From Allantophomopsis cytisporea (taxonomy: Eukaryota > Ascomycota > Leotiomycetes > Phacidiales > Phacidiaceae), in the NCBI GenBank assembly GCA_024752435.1, contig CP103037.1, positions 496,001 through 560,000 of the forward strand: DNA of 64,000 nucleotides, given 5' to 3'. A program made the translations under genes and the position numbers. The first letter of the stretch is position 1, and each line of letters opens with the position of its first letter. Below the pieces are notes generated by a model. It was not told where the DNA came from. It saw nothing but the letters and a program-made list of their open reading frames with translations, and did no database searches. Shown piece after piece: positions 46,438 to 58,965 of the stretch.

Positions 46438-49400
46438 AGTAACGACAGGACAAGCCGAGCAAGTGAATGTACGCAGCAGGGGTGAAACCACATGTAGATC
46501 GAGGGCTGGGAGACATGACGGGACGGGACGGACGGGACTTTGAATGATATCGATATAATTCGGAAGCAAATGATGCGGCGACGGGGAGAGCTGGTGATGG
46601 GATACGGCGTGATGGTTACTTCGTAGCCAGAGAAGCGACGAGCCTCGATAAAACTCAGGAAAACCCCCTTCGTGGGAGGAAAAAAAGGTACTGAGAAAGA
46701 GCGTCTCGTGCTTGTGATCCAAATATCACAGATCAGTGAACTGGTCGTGACTTTATTTCATGTCGAATACCAGAAGCACTGTAATTCTCAACAAACCACA
46801 ACGGAGCATTTCTGCATCTGCAAATATCTTGGGAACTGAAATTGTGCCAATTGAGGACAACAAACCCTCTCTAAAGACTCCTGATCACGGATTGCAAGGG
46901 AAGGCGATGCCCAAGTTCGCCGGATACGCCAAAGACTTTGATAAATTTCGTTATATCCAAACTATTGGAGATAGTCTCAAGATTGAGATGTATTCATATC
47001 CAACTGATATGGATCCGCAGTGTCTTCATGGCTTCAACCACTACTCGATTGGACACGGCCTGAATACCATCTGATTTCTCAAAGCATTTTGTCGAGGCAT
47101 GGCCAACGCGTATATTTTCATATTCAACGAAAGGCCGAATCAACTTCATAAACTTTTGGAGTAAATCAAACATCTTCATCTCAGGGACAGCAGCTATTCT
47201 CAGCGAGATTCTTCTTGGCAGTAGCCAGTACTAGCCCACATGATCATAACCCACATCACATTGCTTGAGTATCACCTTGGTACAACAGCAGAGCTTACTC
47301 GGACGAGCCGTTTCAACGGAAGCCTTTCAGAACCTGTGAATGTCCTACACCTTTGGTCGACAAGTCCCACTTCAATATTTACGGAACTTATATGAACATT
47401 GCCATCAAGCAGTACCGTGTATGTGACAAGTTATAGGAAAGCGAGGTTATGGATGACCATCACCCTAGGCTTGCACGTACACGCATCAAACTATTGTAAC
47501 GCGATGTATATCCCCAAATTTGGTCCGAGGCTAATAGCCAAGGTGAACTTCATGCCGATGCAGGCAAATCTTTGGCGGTCAGCCACTCTTCGATCCAACG
47601 GGTCCATTCAAGGTATGAGCGAGGATTATGAGTGTATGAGAAACACCGATACATGTCCCCAGTCAATACGATTCAAAGTCAGAGGCATCGATGAGATAAC
47701 ATCAGATGCGTGACTGTATGTGTCAAGCACATCCAGCGGAGATGAATGACAGTCAACAATGGCAGCCAAGTGACTCGACTTTGAAGAGGCATGCAACATC
47801 CGACGGGCGAATGTGGTACCAATGAACGAACTAGCCCGCAAGTTTCATCGAAAACTTGGGAGAAGTTGGATGCAGGAGAATGCGATGAGATGGGTGGGAG
47901 GTAAGTTTATATATTCGTTTGTGACACTAAGCGAGACTAGCGTTGATGACACATACGCAATACGTGCTTCCCTTGTACTTTAAAAGGAGGAGGCTGGGTG
48001 ATTCCGCCACAAAGGTGGATCATCACGTGAGATTCGGGTGGGCCCCTGTACCTTAGGTAGGTAAGGTAAGATACACCGAGGTCATTTTGCGGTCATCACC
48101 TGACTATGTAAGGATGCAATTACGACCGATGATATTCGGCTTTCTGTGATATGAGGGCCTCAATCCCTTTCGTACAGGCCTTTCATAACTATATCATAAA
48201 TGCCTTTTTATAATAATGTCATGGGCAACATATAGATGGTAAGTCTTTCCCCCTTGCACCTTTATCTCTTGGGGCACGCACAAAATCAATTATTATCTAC
48301 TATCTGAATAATTGTCCTTCTCAACCTGTTTGTCTCGATGTTTAATATAACCTCAGGCCGTATGGCACGGCTGACAATTTCCTTCTCTACCTTGTTCTAG
48401 CCTACAATTCTAGTAAAGTTTGACGGAAGGCTTTCACGAAGCAAATTGTATTCAACAACATTATTGACAGAGAGCAGAAGGTAGTGATTGTCCAGAACTC
48501 ATTTTCAAACTCGTACGGATATCCAGCTGGATTTGCTGTACAGCGACCCATCAGTTTCAACTGCAAAGCTTCAATTGCTGATTATTGTAGGGTAGGCAAA
48601 CAGAAGCTTGCTATGGATACATCTATCAATAGCATTCTGGAACACGGACATATCCTCATGAACGAGTGAGTGATGTCTAAATAAGCCACTGTACATATAC
48701 ATCTTCAGTAGACCCGCCCCTGAAAGATGCCCGCCTGACACACAACATACATCTCCGTAGTACCTTTCAACATGCAAATCATTCCAACATTCATCCAACA
48801 AAGAAAGTTCGGATTACGCAATTTAACAACTCCCGCTTTCCGACACAACTGCCATACGGCCATGAAATGATGAAAAATAATCAAATCGCCTGACCCTTCA
48901 TCAAAGTCTCACGATGATGCTATCCGGCAATAGGAATAAGACTTAATTACGCAGCGGCAACAGGTTTTTGATAGCCGGGCCGCCTCCACCGCTCAGATTG
49001 AAGCAAAAGGTCAGGTCAGTAGCCGGTAGATGGCCGACGCCCGGCAGGCGCTAGAGCCTCATTTGGACAAGGAAAGGATAATTTCCCCGCAAGGCAAGTC
49101 CCCCGCACGTATCAGGCTGGGGAATCGCTGATGATACCCCGATGATCCCCCACACGGATAACCACATGTGGAAAACTGATGTATGAGTCGGCGAACTTGC
49201 CCGCTTTTGTTGAGAAGAAGGTTTGGGGCTTTTGGACTAGAATAAGTCGTACCTTGTACATTATGATATCGCCCTATCACTGATCGAAACGCGAGCCTTG
49301 TACCTTGTAAGTTGAATTCTTCAAACGCCTTTCAAGATTTAGAGACTTGGCCGCGATTTATTTGTGGATACGGTGGGTTGGATATAAGAAGCTGCTGCAC

Positions 49401-49610
49401 CATCCGTTGAGCAGCTACTTGATCGATTTCTGATTTCATCCTGTTGTCATACTTATCACTTGGCATCTAGATAAAAGTCAATTTGAAAGTCACGTTCCTC
49501 ATTCATCAAAAAAGCAAAAGAACGAGCATAAGAACACAAGACAGACCAAGAGGGGAGAAAAAGAGTAAGACGAACAACTATACCATTGCTATCATCATAT
49601 CATATTCACC

Positions 49611-50598
49611 ATGGCCCGTGGACCAACCTACCACCCTGAAGCCGCCTTCGCCCAACGAGATGGCTTTGCCCTGGAAGAAACATCCGACTCTATCGATGCC
49701 GTGAACGTACTCAAAGCCAACCTCAAGCGCGAGATGGACGAAGCCTCGGCCTTCGACACTGAGAAAGACAAGACTCAGTTTCGCCAATACGAAGCGGCGT
49801 GTGACCGAGTCAAGAACTTCTACAGAGAGCAGCATGAGAAGCAGACAGTGGCCTACAACCTCAAAGCACGCAACGACTACCACTTCCAGACGCGCGCTGA
49901 AATGTCCATTTGGGAAGCCATGGAAAAATTGAACACGCTTATCGACGAGTCGGATCCCGATACGTCGTTGAGTCAGATCGAGCATCTTCTGCAATCGGCG
50001 GAGGCTATTCGCAGAGATGGAAAGCCTAGGTGGATGCAGTTGACCGGCCTTATCCACGATCTGGGCAAGTTGTTGTTCTTCTATGGTGCTAAGGGGCAAT
50101 GGGATGTTGTCGGGGATACCTTTCCTGTGGGATGTGCGTTCGACAAGGCCATTATTTACCCAGACACTTTCAAAAACAACCCGGACGTCAACGACCCTAT
50201 TTATAGTTCCAAGTTCGGCATCTACACACCTGGTTGTGGGCTCGACAATATCATGCTGAGTTGGGGCCACGATGAGTATCTTTACCATATCGTCAAAGAT
50301 CAGAGCACACTGCCTGAGGAGGCGTTGGCGATGATTAGATACCACTCCTTCTATCCATGGCACTCTGGAGGAGCGTACCGCGAGTTCATGAACGAGAAGG
50401 ATCATGTTATGTTGAAGGCTGTCAAGGCATTCAACCCATATGATTTGTACAGCAAGAGTGACGATGTACCCTCCGTTGCTGAGCTGAAGGCAAGTCACCA
50501 ATCATAATATTTCTTGCAAACTTGTGCTAACATCTTGACAGCCATATTATATGGAGCTCATTGATGAGTTCTTCCCACAGAAGGTCATCAAGTGGTAG
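49611..50598 (+). CDS. myo-Inositol oxygenase
   Basis: Two exons (49611-50489 and 50542-50598) give 311 aa, the usual length. The enzyme opens myo-inositol with O2 to D-glucuronate in the cytosol using a di-iron centre. All six expected ligands are visible: His125 (IEHLLQSAEAIR), His149 and Asp150 (GLIHDLGK), His220 (SWGHDEYLY), His245 (MIRYHSFYPWHSGG) and Asp278 (FNPYDLYSKSD). Other family motifs are GKPRWMQLTGLIHD, GDTFPVGC and NIMLSWGHDE. The C-terminus after splicing reads PYYMELIDEFFP then QKVIKW. The single intron uses a GC donor (AAG/GCAAGT) with an AG acceptor; without splicing the frame would run only nine more codons to a stop. No other inositol-catabolism gene is adjacent. Confidence 0.97.
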
Positions 50599-51557
50599 AG
50601 TTAAAGTCCTGTATAAATACAGGCACCTTAATGAAGGTGGAGCATATCGGTTCACGTTGTTTGAGACATTGTTTCGTTTGCGATTGCACTTTATTCCTAT
50701 GTCATCGTTCGTCTTCCTCAAAGATTTGCTTCAAGATACCCTTTATGCTATTGCGATACGTGATCAAGCTGTTGTAGTGCATACTCACTATAACCATGAG
50801 GTAAATTTGTTAGCTCTAGGACGAAGGCTGAAATATACTGAGCGACATACCCAACCTAACTTGCACTGAGCATAATATTCTTGAGGATCATTCGAAACTG
50901 TCAGTTTGTAGTCTGGTCGAAAGATTCCCTCACAAACGTACAAAACCCCTCCGCTGCAAGGATAAAGGGGATGAAGGACTGTTCAGTCGAGGTTTGGTCG
51001 TCACAACTGTATGGGCATGGGAACCGTTGCTTGCATTGATGCTATTCGAAGCGATAGCTATTTGTATGACTTTTATGGCTGTGCATATAGTTACTGGTCT
51101 CTTGAAAGAGCAGAGAGGCACAATTAGATATCAAAGGTTAACTCAATGTCAGCTATTGAGAATCGTATAGGTATCAACAACTATATATTTAAGTTGAGCA
51201 TTACACAAATCAAAGCCTATAACGATTGAGATAGAGACGTTCGATGAAGATTACTTGTTTATTGAAGATGGTCCATTGAACTTAAGGCTCTGAAAACGAA
51301 TAAGAATTACACAGATATCCTGAACAGCGGCTGAGCACTAAACAGTCAACCGGATCTGTATAGTCATTTAAAACCACATGTTTTTTACGTTGTCGATCAT
51401 GAAGGGAATTGAAGAATACATTAGTCTATCAAGGTTGAAATCACGATTAAGGCCGCATTTATAATACTGTGCTTGTTTCTAAGACATAAGCAGGCCAAAT
51501 TTAATAACTTAATTAAATGAGTTTTCAACCTTTATATCTGTGAGACGAAGCGGAAGA
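50599..51557. other. Convergent intergenic spacer
   Basis: About 960 bp between the 3' ends of the inositol oxygenase and the minus-strand NAD(P)-binding gene. The open frame at 50561-50869 overlaps the oxygenase terminus in another frame and is not supported. Confidence 0.5.
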
Positions 51558-52471
51558 TTATGCTAGATTTGTGTGCGCAGGCATAACCTTAAACTTCGTC
51601 CAGAACTCTCTCGAGTCATAAGATCTTCCTAATTTCTCCATCGAACGTGGCAATGCCCTAATATCTTCCTCTTGCAACAGCTCACCTACCCATCCCACCT
51701 GCTCAGGATTTGTGGTGGCCCATCGCAGTACCAACTCATACCAGTCGTACACACATAAATTCGTGAGCATCTACAGTCATCAGTTTCATACAACCTTGAT
51801 TTTGACAAGCGGAGAATGTATGACTCAAACTTACCCAACGTTCTCCCTTTGTGAAGTCTTCCACAACTGCTATTATTCCTCTTGCTACATCCTCTCCATG
51901 AATCAGATGCAAACTCGCCTTCCCCTTCAAAGCTTCCTTCGTTTTTGCAATCCTCTGCACCCAGTTGCGCGGATTGCGCTCGCCACCAAAAAGTCCAGAG
52001 AGGTTAAGGACACATCCACCTCTCGCTAGTAATTCGTCTTCTGCGATAGCTCTGGCATTCTCCTTGTCATAAGCTGAGTGTCTTGTGACCCATGGTGTCT
52101 GATTGGGAATACTGAAAATACCAGTACTACCCAGTTGGATGTACTTGGCCTTTACATGAGGATGAGTCTTGTCATAGAGATCCGTGAGTGTGTTGCTCTG
52201 ACCGTGACCCTTTAGAGGAAAGGTAATAAGGACTGTGTGGGCAGAAGGCAGGTCTTTGTAGGGTTCCGTAGTAGAGGATTCTGGGTCGAATTTGAAAGGA
52301 ATTGTACCATCTCGGCCAGTGGTGCTGGTCGCTGCGTAGGTAATCTTGCGCTCTGAGAGAAGTGGAATCAAGAACGTCGACGTCCAGCCTGCACCAAGAA
52401 TCAAGAGACTGATAGTTTGGGTCTGAAAGGTCAGGTGATGCTCACGTGGATTGAACGGACTCGCTCACCAT
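51558..52471 (-). CDS. Small NAD(P)-binding Rossmann protein (atypical SDR, epimerase-like)
   Basis: Three exons (52471-52469, 52422-51835, 51770-51558) give 267 aa. The first exon is only the ATG: it is followed at once by GTGAGC, and the acceptor CTTTCAG restores TQTISLLILGAGWTSTFLIP, a Rossmann glycine motif (GAGWTS) at residues about 10-15. The middle has YIQLGSTGIFS, HSAYDKENARAIAEDELL (a Tyr-x-x-x-Asn/Lys-like position) and LNLSGLFGGERNPRNWV. The C-terminal helices hold CVYDWYELVLRWA. This matches fungal proteins annotated as NAD-dependent epimerase/dehydratase or YeeZ-like, with uncharacterised substrates. No targeting signal. It is divergent from the DHA1 carrier, 711 bp between starts. 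Confidence 0.8.
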
Positions 52472-53182
52472 GTCTTCGCGTTCAGGGAAGAGTTGTATGG
52501 TTATGGCTTTGGGGTAATTTCGAGAGCTTCAATTGAGTCAATGATGGTGGTGACTAGTAGAATTTGAGGTGGGTATGCCGCAATGTCCGTCTACTATGAG
52601 CAATCATGACTTAACATAATCGATGAGGTATTTCGATTATCGGAATTTAAGGTCATGTGACGTTGCGGTAAATCCTTGGGTTTCTCTGCTGAGCGAAGAC
52701 GAGTGGAATTTTGTTAACTTTATAACAATCTCTCGACATTTGTAATTATAATTGAAAGCTGGCAAAAGAAAATCCAGAAAAGATTGGGAAATCAAAAGTC
52801 ATCAAATGAAAATTCTATCTGGTGTTTTAAAAGAACATGATGCCCTGAATGTAAATTTAAGTTCTGTTCGGTTACTCAATCCTGACATGCTCGGCCAAAG
52901 CGATCAGTTCGCCGTCCATCACCACAGTATTGATGAGTAACATTTCGGCGCTTTGGTACACTCACCGAACCTATGTGGCCGTGAAATCCACATGAATCCA
53001 TTATGTAGGTCCGATAACGCCAGAAACTTCCATGCTTAATGAGATCTATAATATACTTAAGTATACTTCAATTCTTACACAAAATACAAGATGGCAAATG
53101 ATCGCGTGCATCTTTTCTTGCAACAATATCCGCCTTGGACACCCCTGATCGACTAGCACTTGATGAGCAGAATAGTCCAGTC
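52472..53182. promoter_or_regulatory. Divergent intergenic region between Rossmann protein and DHA1 carrier
   Basis: AT-rich, 711 bp, no gene supported. It should contain both promoters. No strong motif was seen beyond a CACGTG that lies inside the first intron of the Rossmann gene (52443-52448). Confidence 0.4.
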
Positions 53183-54925
53183 ATGATTGCTTCGACAGAG
53201 ACACGGACGGAGCCCAAACTTGGTGAGGAGTCACAGTCTCCGCCACCGGATACAATCAGCCTGGAAGATGGCGCTGTACCGGACAATGATTGTGTAGCAG
53301 AGATGTTTTCGTTGTGGAAGAGAATAATCATCACCTTCGTCGTGAGCTGGATGGCTCTGACCGTGACGTTTGCGAGCACAGCAATATTCTCAGCCGCCGA
53401 TGAAATAGCGACAGAGTACTCAATCACAGTTGACGTACTTGATGTCACTAATGCAGGAGTACTTATCGCTATGGGCTTGTCATCATTCATATGGGTACCT
53501 TTAAGCAGTGTGAGCATGCCCATCCGTTATAAAAAGACTACCTCCACTGACAAATAACTACCCCCAGTTTGTAGGTCGGAAGAACTCTTATAACATTGCC
53601 ATATTTTTTCTCTTCGTGACCTCGATCGGTGCCGCCAATGCCCCAAATTTTCGAATCTTTGTGACAATGCGACTACTCTCAGGATTCACAGGAACCTATT
53701 TCATGGTTGCCGGGCAGACGATCCTCGTCGACATATTTGTGCCCGTACGCCTCGACACCCCATTGTCCCATCCCTATAAACAAAATGATTGACGAAATTC
53801 GATAGACGAAACGTGGATTAGCTGTAGGATTCCTTATGTGTGGAACACTCTGTGGTCCAGCTTTAGGCAAGTGACGCTCATAATCCAGTAGATCTCAACT
53901 GACTTTTGTATGCTTACAGGTCCCTGTCTGGGTGGAATAATAGTGACATTTGCACATTGGAAGATCATATACTGGGTTCAAGTGGCCATGTCAGGTCTAG
54001 GCTTTTTACTATCATTCACTTTCATACCTTCTATTCGTCAGGCAGACGAAAAAACGCGGCTGCCCCTCAATTTCAAGACGATTGCAGAGTTTAGCCCATG
54101 GCCGACGCTCAAGCTCTTAGCATATCCCAATCTCTCTCTTGTGGTATGTTAAGTCCCTTCGGTCATCACATGAATCTAACGTCACAACAAGCACCTTGCA
54201 TGCGGGTCTCTAAGCTGGCTGCAATATTGCATATTAACATCGCCACGGCATATTATCAATCCCCGATTCAATTTCACCTCACCCCTTGCGTCATCACTTT
54301 TCTACCTCGCTCCTGGAGGTGGTTTCCTTGCCGGCTCGATCCTAGGTGGCAAGCTGTCAGACTACACAGTGGCAAAAAGAATAATTCGTAGGAATGGCCT
54401 ACGCCTGCCTCAAGATCGACTGAATAGTGGCGTGTGGGCATTCTTCATCTTGGTACCAATATCGACACTGATATATGGATGGGGACTACAATGCAAATTT
54501 GGCGGCCTTGCTTTGCCTGTTGTTTCCGCATTCATCTGTGGCCTGGGGCTTATGTTGGCCTTTAATAGCTTGAATACCTACTGTGGTGGTATGTATTTTA
54601 GTCCTAGATTGCCAAATCTTACCGTCGTAAAGACACTAATTCGTGCAGAGGTAATTCCTGAACGTCGATCACAAGTTATCACGGGAAAATATTTCATCCA
54701 ATATTCCTTTGGCGCGGGTGGAAGCGCAGCTGTTGTCCCATTGATTGACGCAATTGGGGCTGGATCGACATTTACAATATGTATATAGCCTTCTCCAAAA
54801 CTCCGGTATATGCTTGCTAATACTCATCAGGTACTGTGCTTGTGATGGTTGGTGGGACTTGTATCGTGTTGGTTGCTAAACATGGACTATCAATGCAGAA
54901 TTGGGCAAAGAAGCGACTGCAATGA
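53183..54925 (+). CDS. MFS transporter, DHA1 drug/H+ antiporter-like
   Basis: Seven exons (53183-53509, 53568-53744, 53806-53866, 53920-54143, 54192-54588, 54649-54780, 54831-54925) join into 470 aa with consistent phase. An acidic N-terminus leads to SWMALTVTFASTAIFSAA (helix 1), WVPLSSFVGRKNSYN (loop 2-3 motif A variant), RLLSGFTGTYFMVAGQT, TKRGLAVGFLMCGTLCGPALG/GPCLGG (antiporter motif C), LTSPRHIINPRF, FYLAPGGGFLAGSILGGKLSD, KRNGLRLPQDRLNSG-like loop and EVIPERRSQVITGKYF. It fits 12-helix multidrug or metabolite exporters. The ATG is the first in frame; a stop (TGA at 53099) precedes it, and an upstream ATG at 53091 ends quickly, so a spliced first exon is possible. Intron 3 has a GC donor (TTTAG/GCAAGT). 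The gene looks fragmented unless spliced, but is not a pseudogene. Confidence 0.83.
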
Positions 54926-55264
54926 TGCACTATAAAATTTTGGATTTGAAAAGCGATTGATTTTTATTTGGAAATGGGCATATTCATATTAGAGGTTGTA
55001 TTGTTTGTGAAGATCGGAGTAAATTTAATTTTGGAATAGGGCATAGAATAAAAATGAATATACACGTCAAATCACTATATCGGTCATGCCAAGTTAACGT
55101 ATGGAAAGTTGTCTTCGATTCAGAACCAGTGAATGTCATTGAGCGAATATCTATCTCTTCATTCATCTTAATTATGCACATCATATCGTCCAAGAGCTAT
55201 TCAATATCTTCTTTCCTCCACATAATAAGCTAAAAACAAGAGAAACCTCCCACCAGAACACCGT
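54926..55264. other. Convergent intergenic spacer
   Basis: The 339 bp between the DHA1 carrier and Dal5-like gene 3' ends are AT-rich presumed untranslated sequence with no structure seen. Confidence 0.5.
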
Positions 55265-57178
55265 TTAATGTGCAAATTGAAAATCCAATCTCCTCGAACC
55301 CTCCAGTTTGGTCTCCGTCTTATAAGCGCTTTGCTGCTCAGGCGTCAAAGCATTCCAAATCTTGGCCTTCTGCTTGTTCCTCCAAATATAGTATACTTTC
55401 GTGAACAAGAAGATAACGATACTCAAAACGTTGATAGCAATAAGGTTTTTGTTTCCGCGATGGTAGAGCGGCTTGTCATCAGTACGATAGATGAAGTTTG
55501 AACAGATAGTTCCAAGTTGCACGGCCATGTTGTAAAAGGCGGCCGACACAGAGCGCGTTCCGACATTGTTGCTGTTCTTTGAGACCCATCCGACGAGGAT
55601 GGCATGGCAGTAGGGGTAGGAAAGAAGCACAGTCGTAAGTGCATATGTGCCCCAAGGGTCTACGCCAGATCCAGACCAGAAGCGGAGGGCAATCACACAG
55701 GGAAGTGTCCAGATAGCTTGCAGCATGGAGACGAGAGTTCGTTCGTTAAGTCGCTCAGATAGCCAAGTGATAGCGAGCAAAGTCATGATATGGAATACCG
55801 AATAGGGAATTGTGAGAAGATTGGTGTTGAAAGTACTGAAGCCAAGACTCTTTAGCGAAAGGGTGATATATGTAGTAGGTGGTGACTGAGGAATATATGC
55901 GACGAGTCCAATGGCATACAATGGCCAGAGGTCGTAGTCCTTTGCGGCTTCCCATAGACGACGTGGTGTAATGGCTTCGCGATTGTGCATATCACCCTTA
56001 GAGGGGTCATCTCTCAAGACTCGATTGACGACGATGGAGACTTCGCGGTCTGTGAACCATCCGTTGGGTCGGAACCAGGCCTTCGTCTGGACTGCTGATG
56101 CAGGCATCATAAAGAACGATGAAACGCCTACCAGGAAGGTTATCAGACCCTCAATAAGGAAAAGCCATCTCCATCCTGCCCATCCAGCTACACCACGCAT
56201 GTGAAGGATGGCGAAAGCGAGAAGCGAGGTGATGATAGTTGTTCCGGAAAGAGCGGTCCAAAAGAAACTGTGAGAGTTTATAAGTTGATTGAAAGGGCAG
56301 TACGAAATTGGAAGAATTTATTTACCTGAGTCTGGTGGGCAGCTCTCTCGAAGTGTAGAAATAAGAAAGCCAAAGTACAATGTCAGGAATGAATCCACCC
56401 TTTTAATCATTAGTGACAAAAGTTGAAGGTTCGGAAATATACAAACCTCCATTACTCCAAGAAGACAACGAGTTACATAAAATCCCGCTCTGCCCTGTAT
56501 GGCACATTGAGACATAGCAATAATAGACCAAACAGATATCTGCAACGGAATCCATCTATCCGGCCCAATCTTCTTGGAGACGAGCTGGGAGGGAAGCTCG
56601 GCGAGCAAGAAGGAGAAGTAGAAGATAACGTTTCCAAAATTATAATCTAAGTATTAATTAGCAGGTAGCTCAAAGCATAAGTATATTTGCAGGTTTACCG
56701 TTGGTTGTCATGCCAAGATCATTCAAGAGATTGTCGGACACAGCTTGGGACAAGTTCCCACGATCGACTTGCAAGCCGAAGAACATGATACACTACATTT
56801 TGTTAGGAATGAACTTCTCACGTTTTCATACTTTGAGGAACCTACAGCCCATAAACAGACATGCCAGTCTAATCGGCGAACCAATTTCTTTTCCTCTTCT
56901 TCCGTCCAAGTTAAATTTGGGTCGAATACGTGCCGGCACTCGTATTGCGACTTCTCGTAGACGCCTACCCAGTGCGCAGCAGTGTCTGGGTCGAGGAAAG
57001 GGTTTTTCGATAATAATGTTCCATCTTCATCAGAGTCCGAATCTGCTGATACAAATGCGGCACTCTTGTGTGGTAAATCATCGTATGTCGAATCTACCGC
57101 GGATTGGGGTTCATCGTCGAGTTTCTCTTGCTTCGCAGACGGCTTGAGAGCATCTTGAGATGATTTATCGCTCGCCAT
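55265..57178 (-). CDS. MFS anion/cation symporter, Dal5 (allantoate permease)-like
   Basis: Five exons (57178-56846, 56792-56699, 56646-56447, 56399-56326, 56267-55265) give 567 aa with twelve predicted helices. A 90-residue acidic cytosolic N-terminus (DSDSDEDG) precedes LTWTEEEEKKLVRRLDWHV. ACS-family marks: MFFGLQVDRGNLSQAVSDN (the DRxN signature), LLAELPSQLVSKKIGPDRWIP, the GGFIPDIVLWLSYFYTSREL loop, GWRWLFLIEG, PYCHAILVGWVSKNSNNVGTRSVSAAFYN and IYRTDDKPLYHRGN. The last two are typical of the Dal5/ACS group (TC 2.A.1.14), which imports allantoate, dipeptides, nicotinate, pantothenate or biotin precursors; the substrate here is open. Exon joins reproduce the family sequence, for example MEGGFIPD. 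Confidence 0.93.
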
Positions 57179-58939
57179 GTTGGTTATCGCAATTGATCCG
57201 ACCTAGAAAAAAGAATTCAGGTAATTTCTATTTCTTAAGCAACCTTTACAAGTCTTATGCACAATGCCAAGTAAAGACATTTCAATGTCGTGATTACGCC
57301 AAAATTATCGCGATGATACTAACATTCAATTCTTTTCCACAAAATCATGCTGGTCACCTTATTGAGACAATCCTCCGTAAGTGTTGGAGTTTAGGTGGGA
57401 AACGCCACTCCTACACCCTGCAAATCAGTGCGCAACATATTCGCGATTTGAGGGAGAAATGAAGTGATAGATACCGAAACGATATAACGACAGGGGAAGC
57501 ATGTCTGCCCCTCCCAACCACAACATTCATTATCAGTGACCTGTAGACGGAGGGAATAATCGTAATAGCCGCGATAACTCCCATCAACAGGCCAATAGTA
57601 AAATCGAGTAATGTCGTGCGCAGTTGATAATTTATGCTATCAGTTTTTGGTTTTCCACAATCCCTCGGCGATAATAGTTCAATGCCGCCGTCTTTTGTAC
57701 GCCACCTAAAAGCACACCTTTTTCCTCGCCGCACATTCCTGCGTTTCCCCACAACTTCTTTAAGCTGATTTATTTACTCAAATTGATTTCCACAAAAAAG
57801 AAAAATAAGAGGAAAACAGGATGATGCGCATCCCCTCTTGTATGACGATGCTTTGTCACTGCAACGTGAAAGCTTGTGAAAGGTTTATGAAGGTTTGGTA
57901 AACCGAACCTGGTTCAGGAAATAATAGCCGCGTACCCCGTCTGCTGCGCAGTCTCCCATTGAATCCGAGTCTCATAAACAAAGACATCTCTTTTGACAAG
58001 TGGTATACAAAACAACGCCCCCTGGCCTTCTAATGCATGGCAGGAGGGCATATCCATGGACAAGCTGACTTCCGTGGTGGGTAACTTTGAGAGTTCCTGA
58101 TATGGATTCCATCAGTCCTATATTCGTCCAAGAACTTTGTCCAAGCCTTGCACATAAAAGTAACCCAGTGGCACAGTTTGGTAGTTGCTGATTATATCAA
58201 GCATAGTATAGGTTATTTATCCTCGTCTCGGAGTATTTGACTTCAAGGTAGAGATGATGCATTGTGGAAAAGAGTGCTCAAGTGTAGAGTTTTTCAGCAG
58301 TCAACTGGCACTTTCGTACAACTGAATTGCAGGATACTTATCTTAAACCACTTCGTTTCTTGCTCTCTAATGTAATGATCAATGTCGACCTAGATGGAGG
58401 CTATGAGGACGATCTAGAACCGTTGAAAACGTTGCGGCCATGCGCAACGGTAAAGGGTCCATACTCTGTCCACTAAATGAGCTTACTTTTACCTGTCTCG
58501 TCGCTTAGGTAGGACTTTCTCGTTTTCGGAATTGGGATATGACCCGATGGATCTTGAAAAATCCGAGAGTCCAGAGCGAGGTGAAGGAGTTGCATGCATT
58601 CTTCCTGGTAAGTAAGTTCAGCTTCCTCGGTAGTGGTGTATTAGTATTGGCGCACATCGAATAGATAGACGTGATCCATGTGGCCTTCGTCCCTGGTAAA
58701 TGTGGGGGTGCTTGAACTGTCGCTGAAATTTGGTTGATTTGATAGCGATCAATTCTTTCGTGGAATTTTGTACTGGTGACTGGAGCACATGAGCAGGTTA
58801 TCTGTGCAGGCAAGTGCCCAGTTCGCCTGCCCAAGTGTTGGTTAACTACACGTTCGTTATGGTAGTCATCACATCCACATATTGTTTTCCGATATAGGCA
58901 GTTCAATACTCAGGTGAGAGAGTGTGGTTACCGAAACAG

Positions 58940-58965
58940 TCTCGTACCAGATTCTCGTACCAGAT
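58940..58965 (+). repeat. Perfect 13-bp tandem duplication
   Basis: The unit TCTCGTACCAGAT occurs twice back to back. It is probably a recent slippage or end-joining event, in gene-free DNA. Confidence 0.7.

Larger units (their letters stand above)
42643..49610. other. Seven-kilobase gene-free stretch with a locally GC-richer island
   Basis: No intact gene is supported. The interval about 45.6-46.7 kb is more GC-rich than its flanks and contains an ancient direct repeat (listed separately). The plus-strand open frame 46760-47074 has a segment FAGYAKDFDKFRYIQTIGDSL that vaguely recalls a kinase-like N-lobe and then stops; a minus-strand frame at 47626-47841 is followed out of frame by a LEWTRWIEEWL-like segment. 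These may be gene fragments, but I cannot name a parent family. A CACGTG occurs at 48024-48029 and a CCTTAGGTAGGTAAGGTAAG stretch near 48,050. Confidence 0.45.

Noticed and set aside
53091..54925. DHA1 carrier as a pseudogene
   Set aside because: The open frames are short and shifted, but six introns with good sites restore one 470-residue frame with all key motifs.
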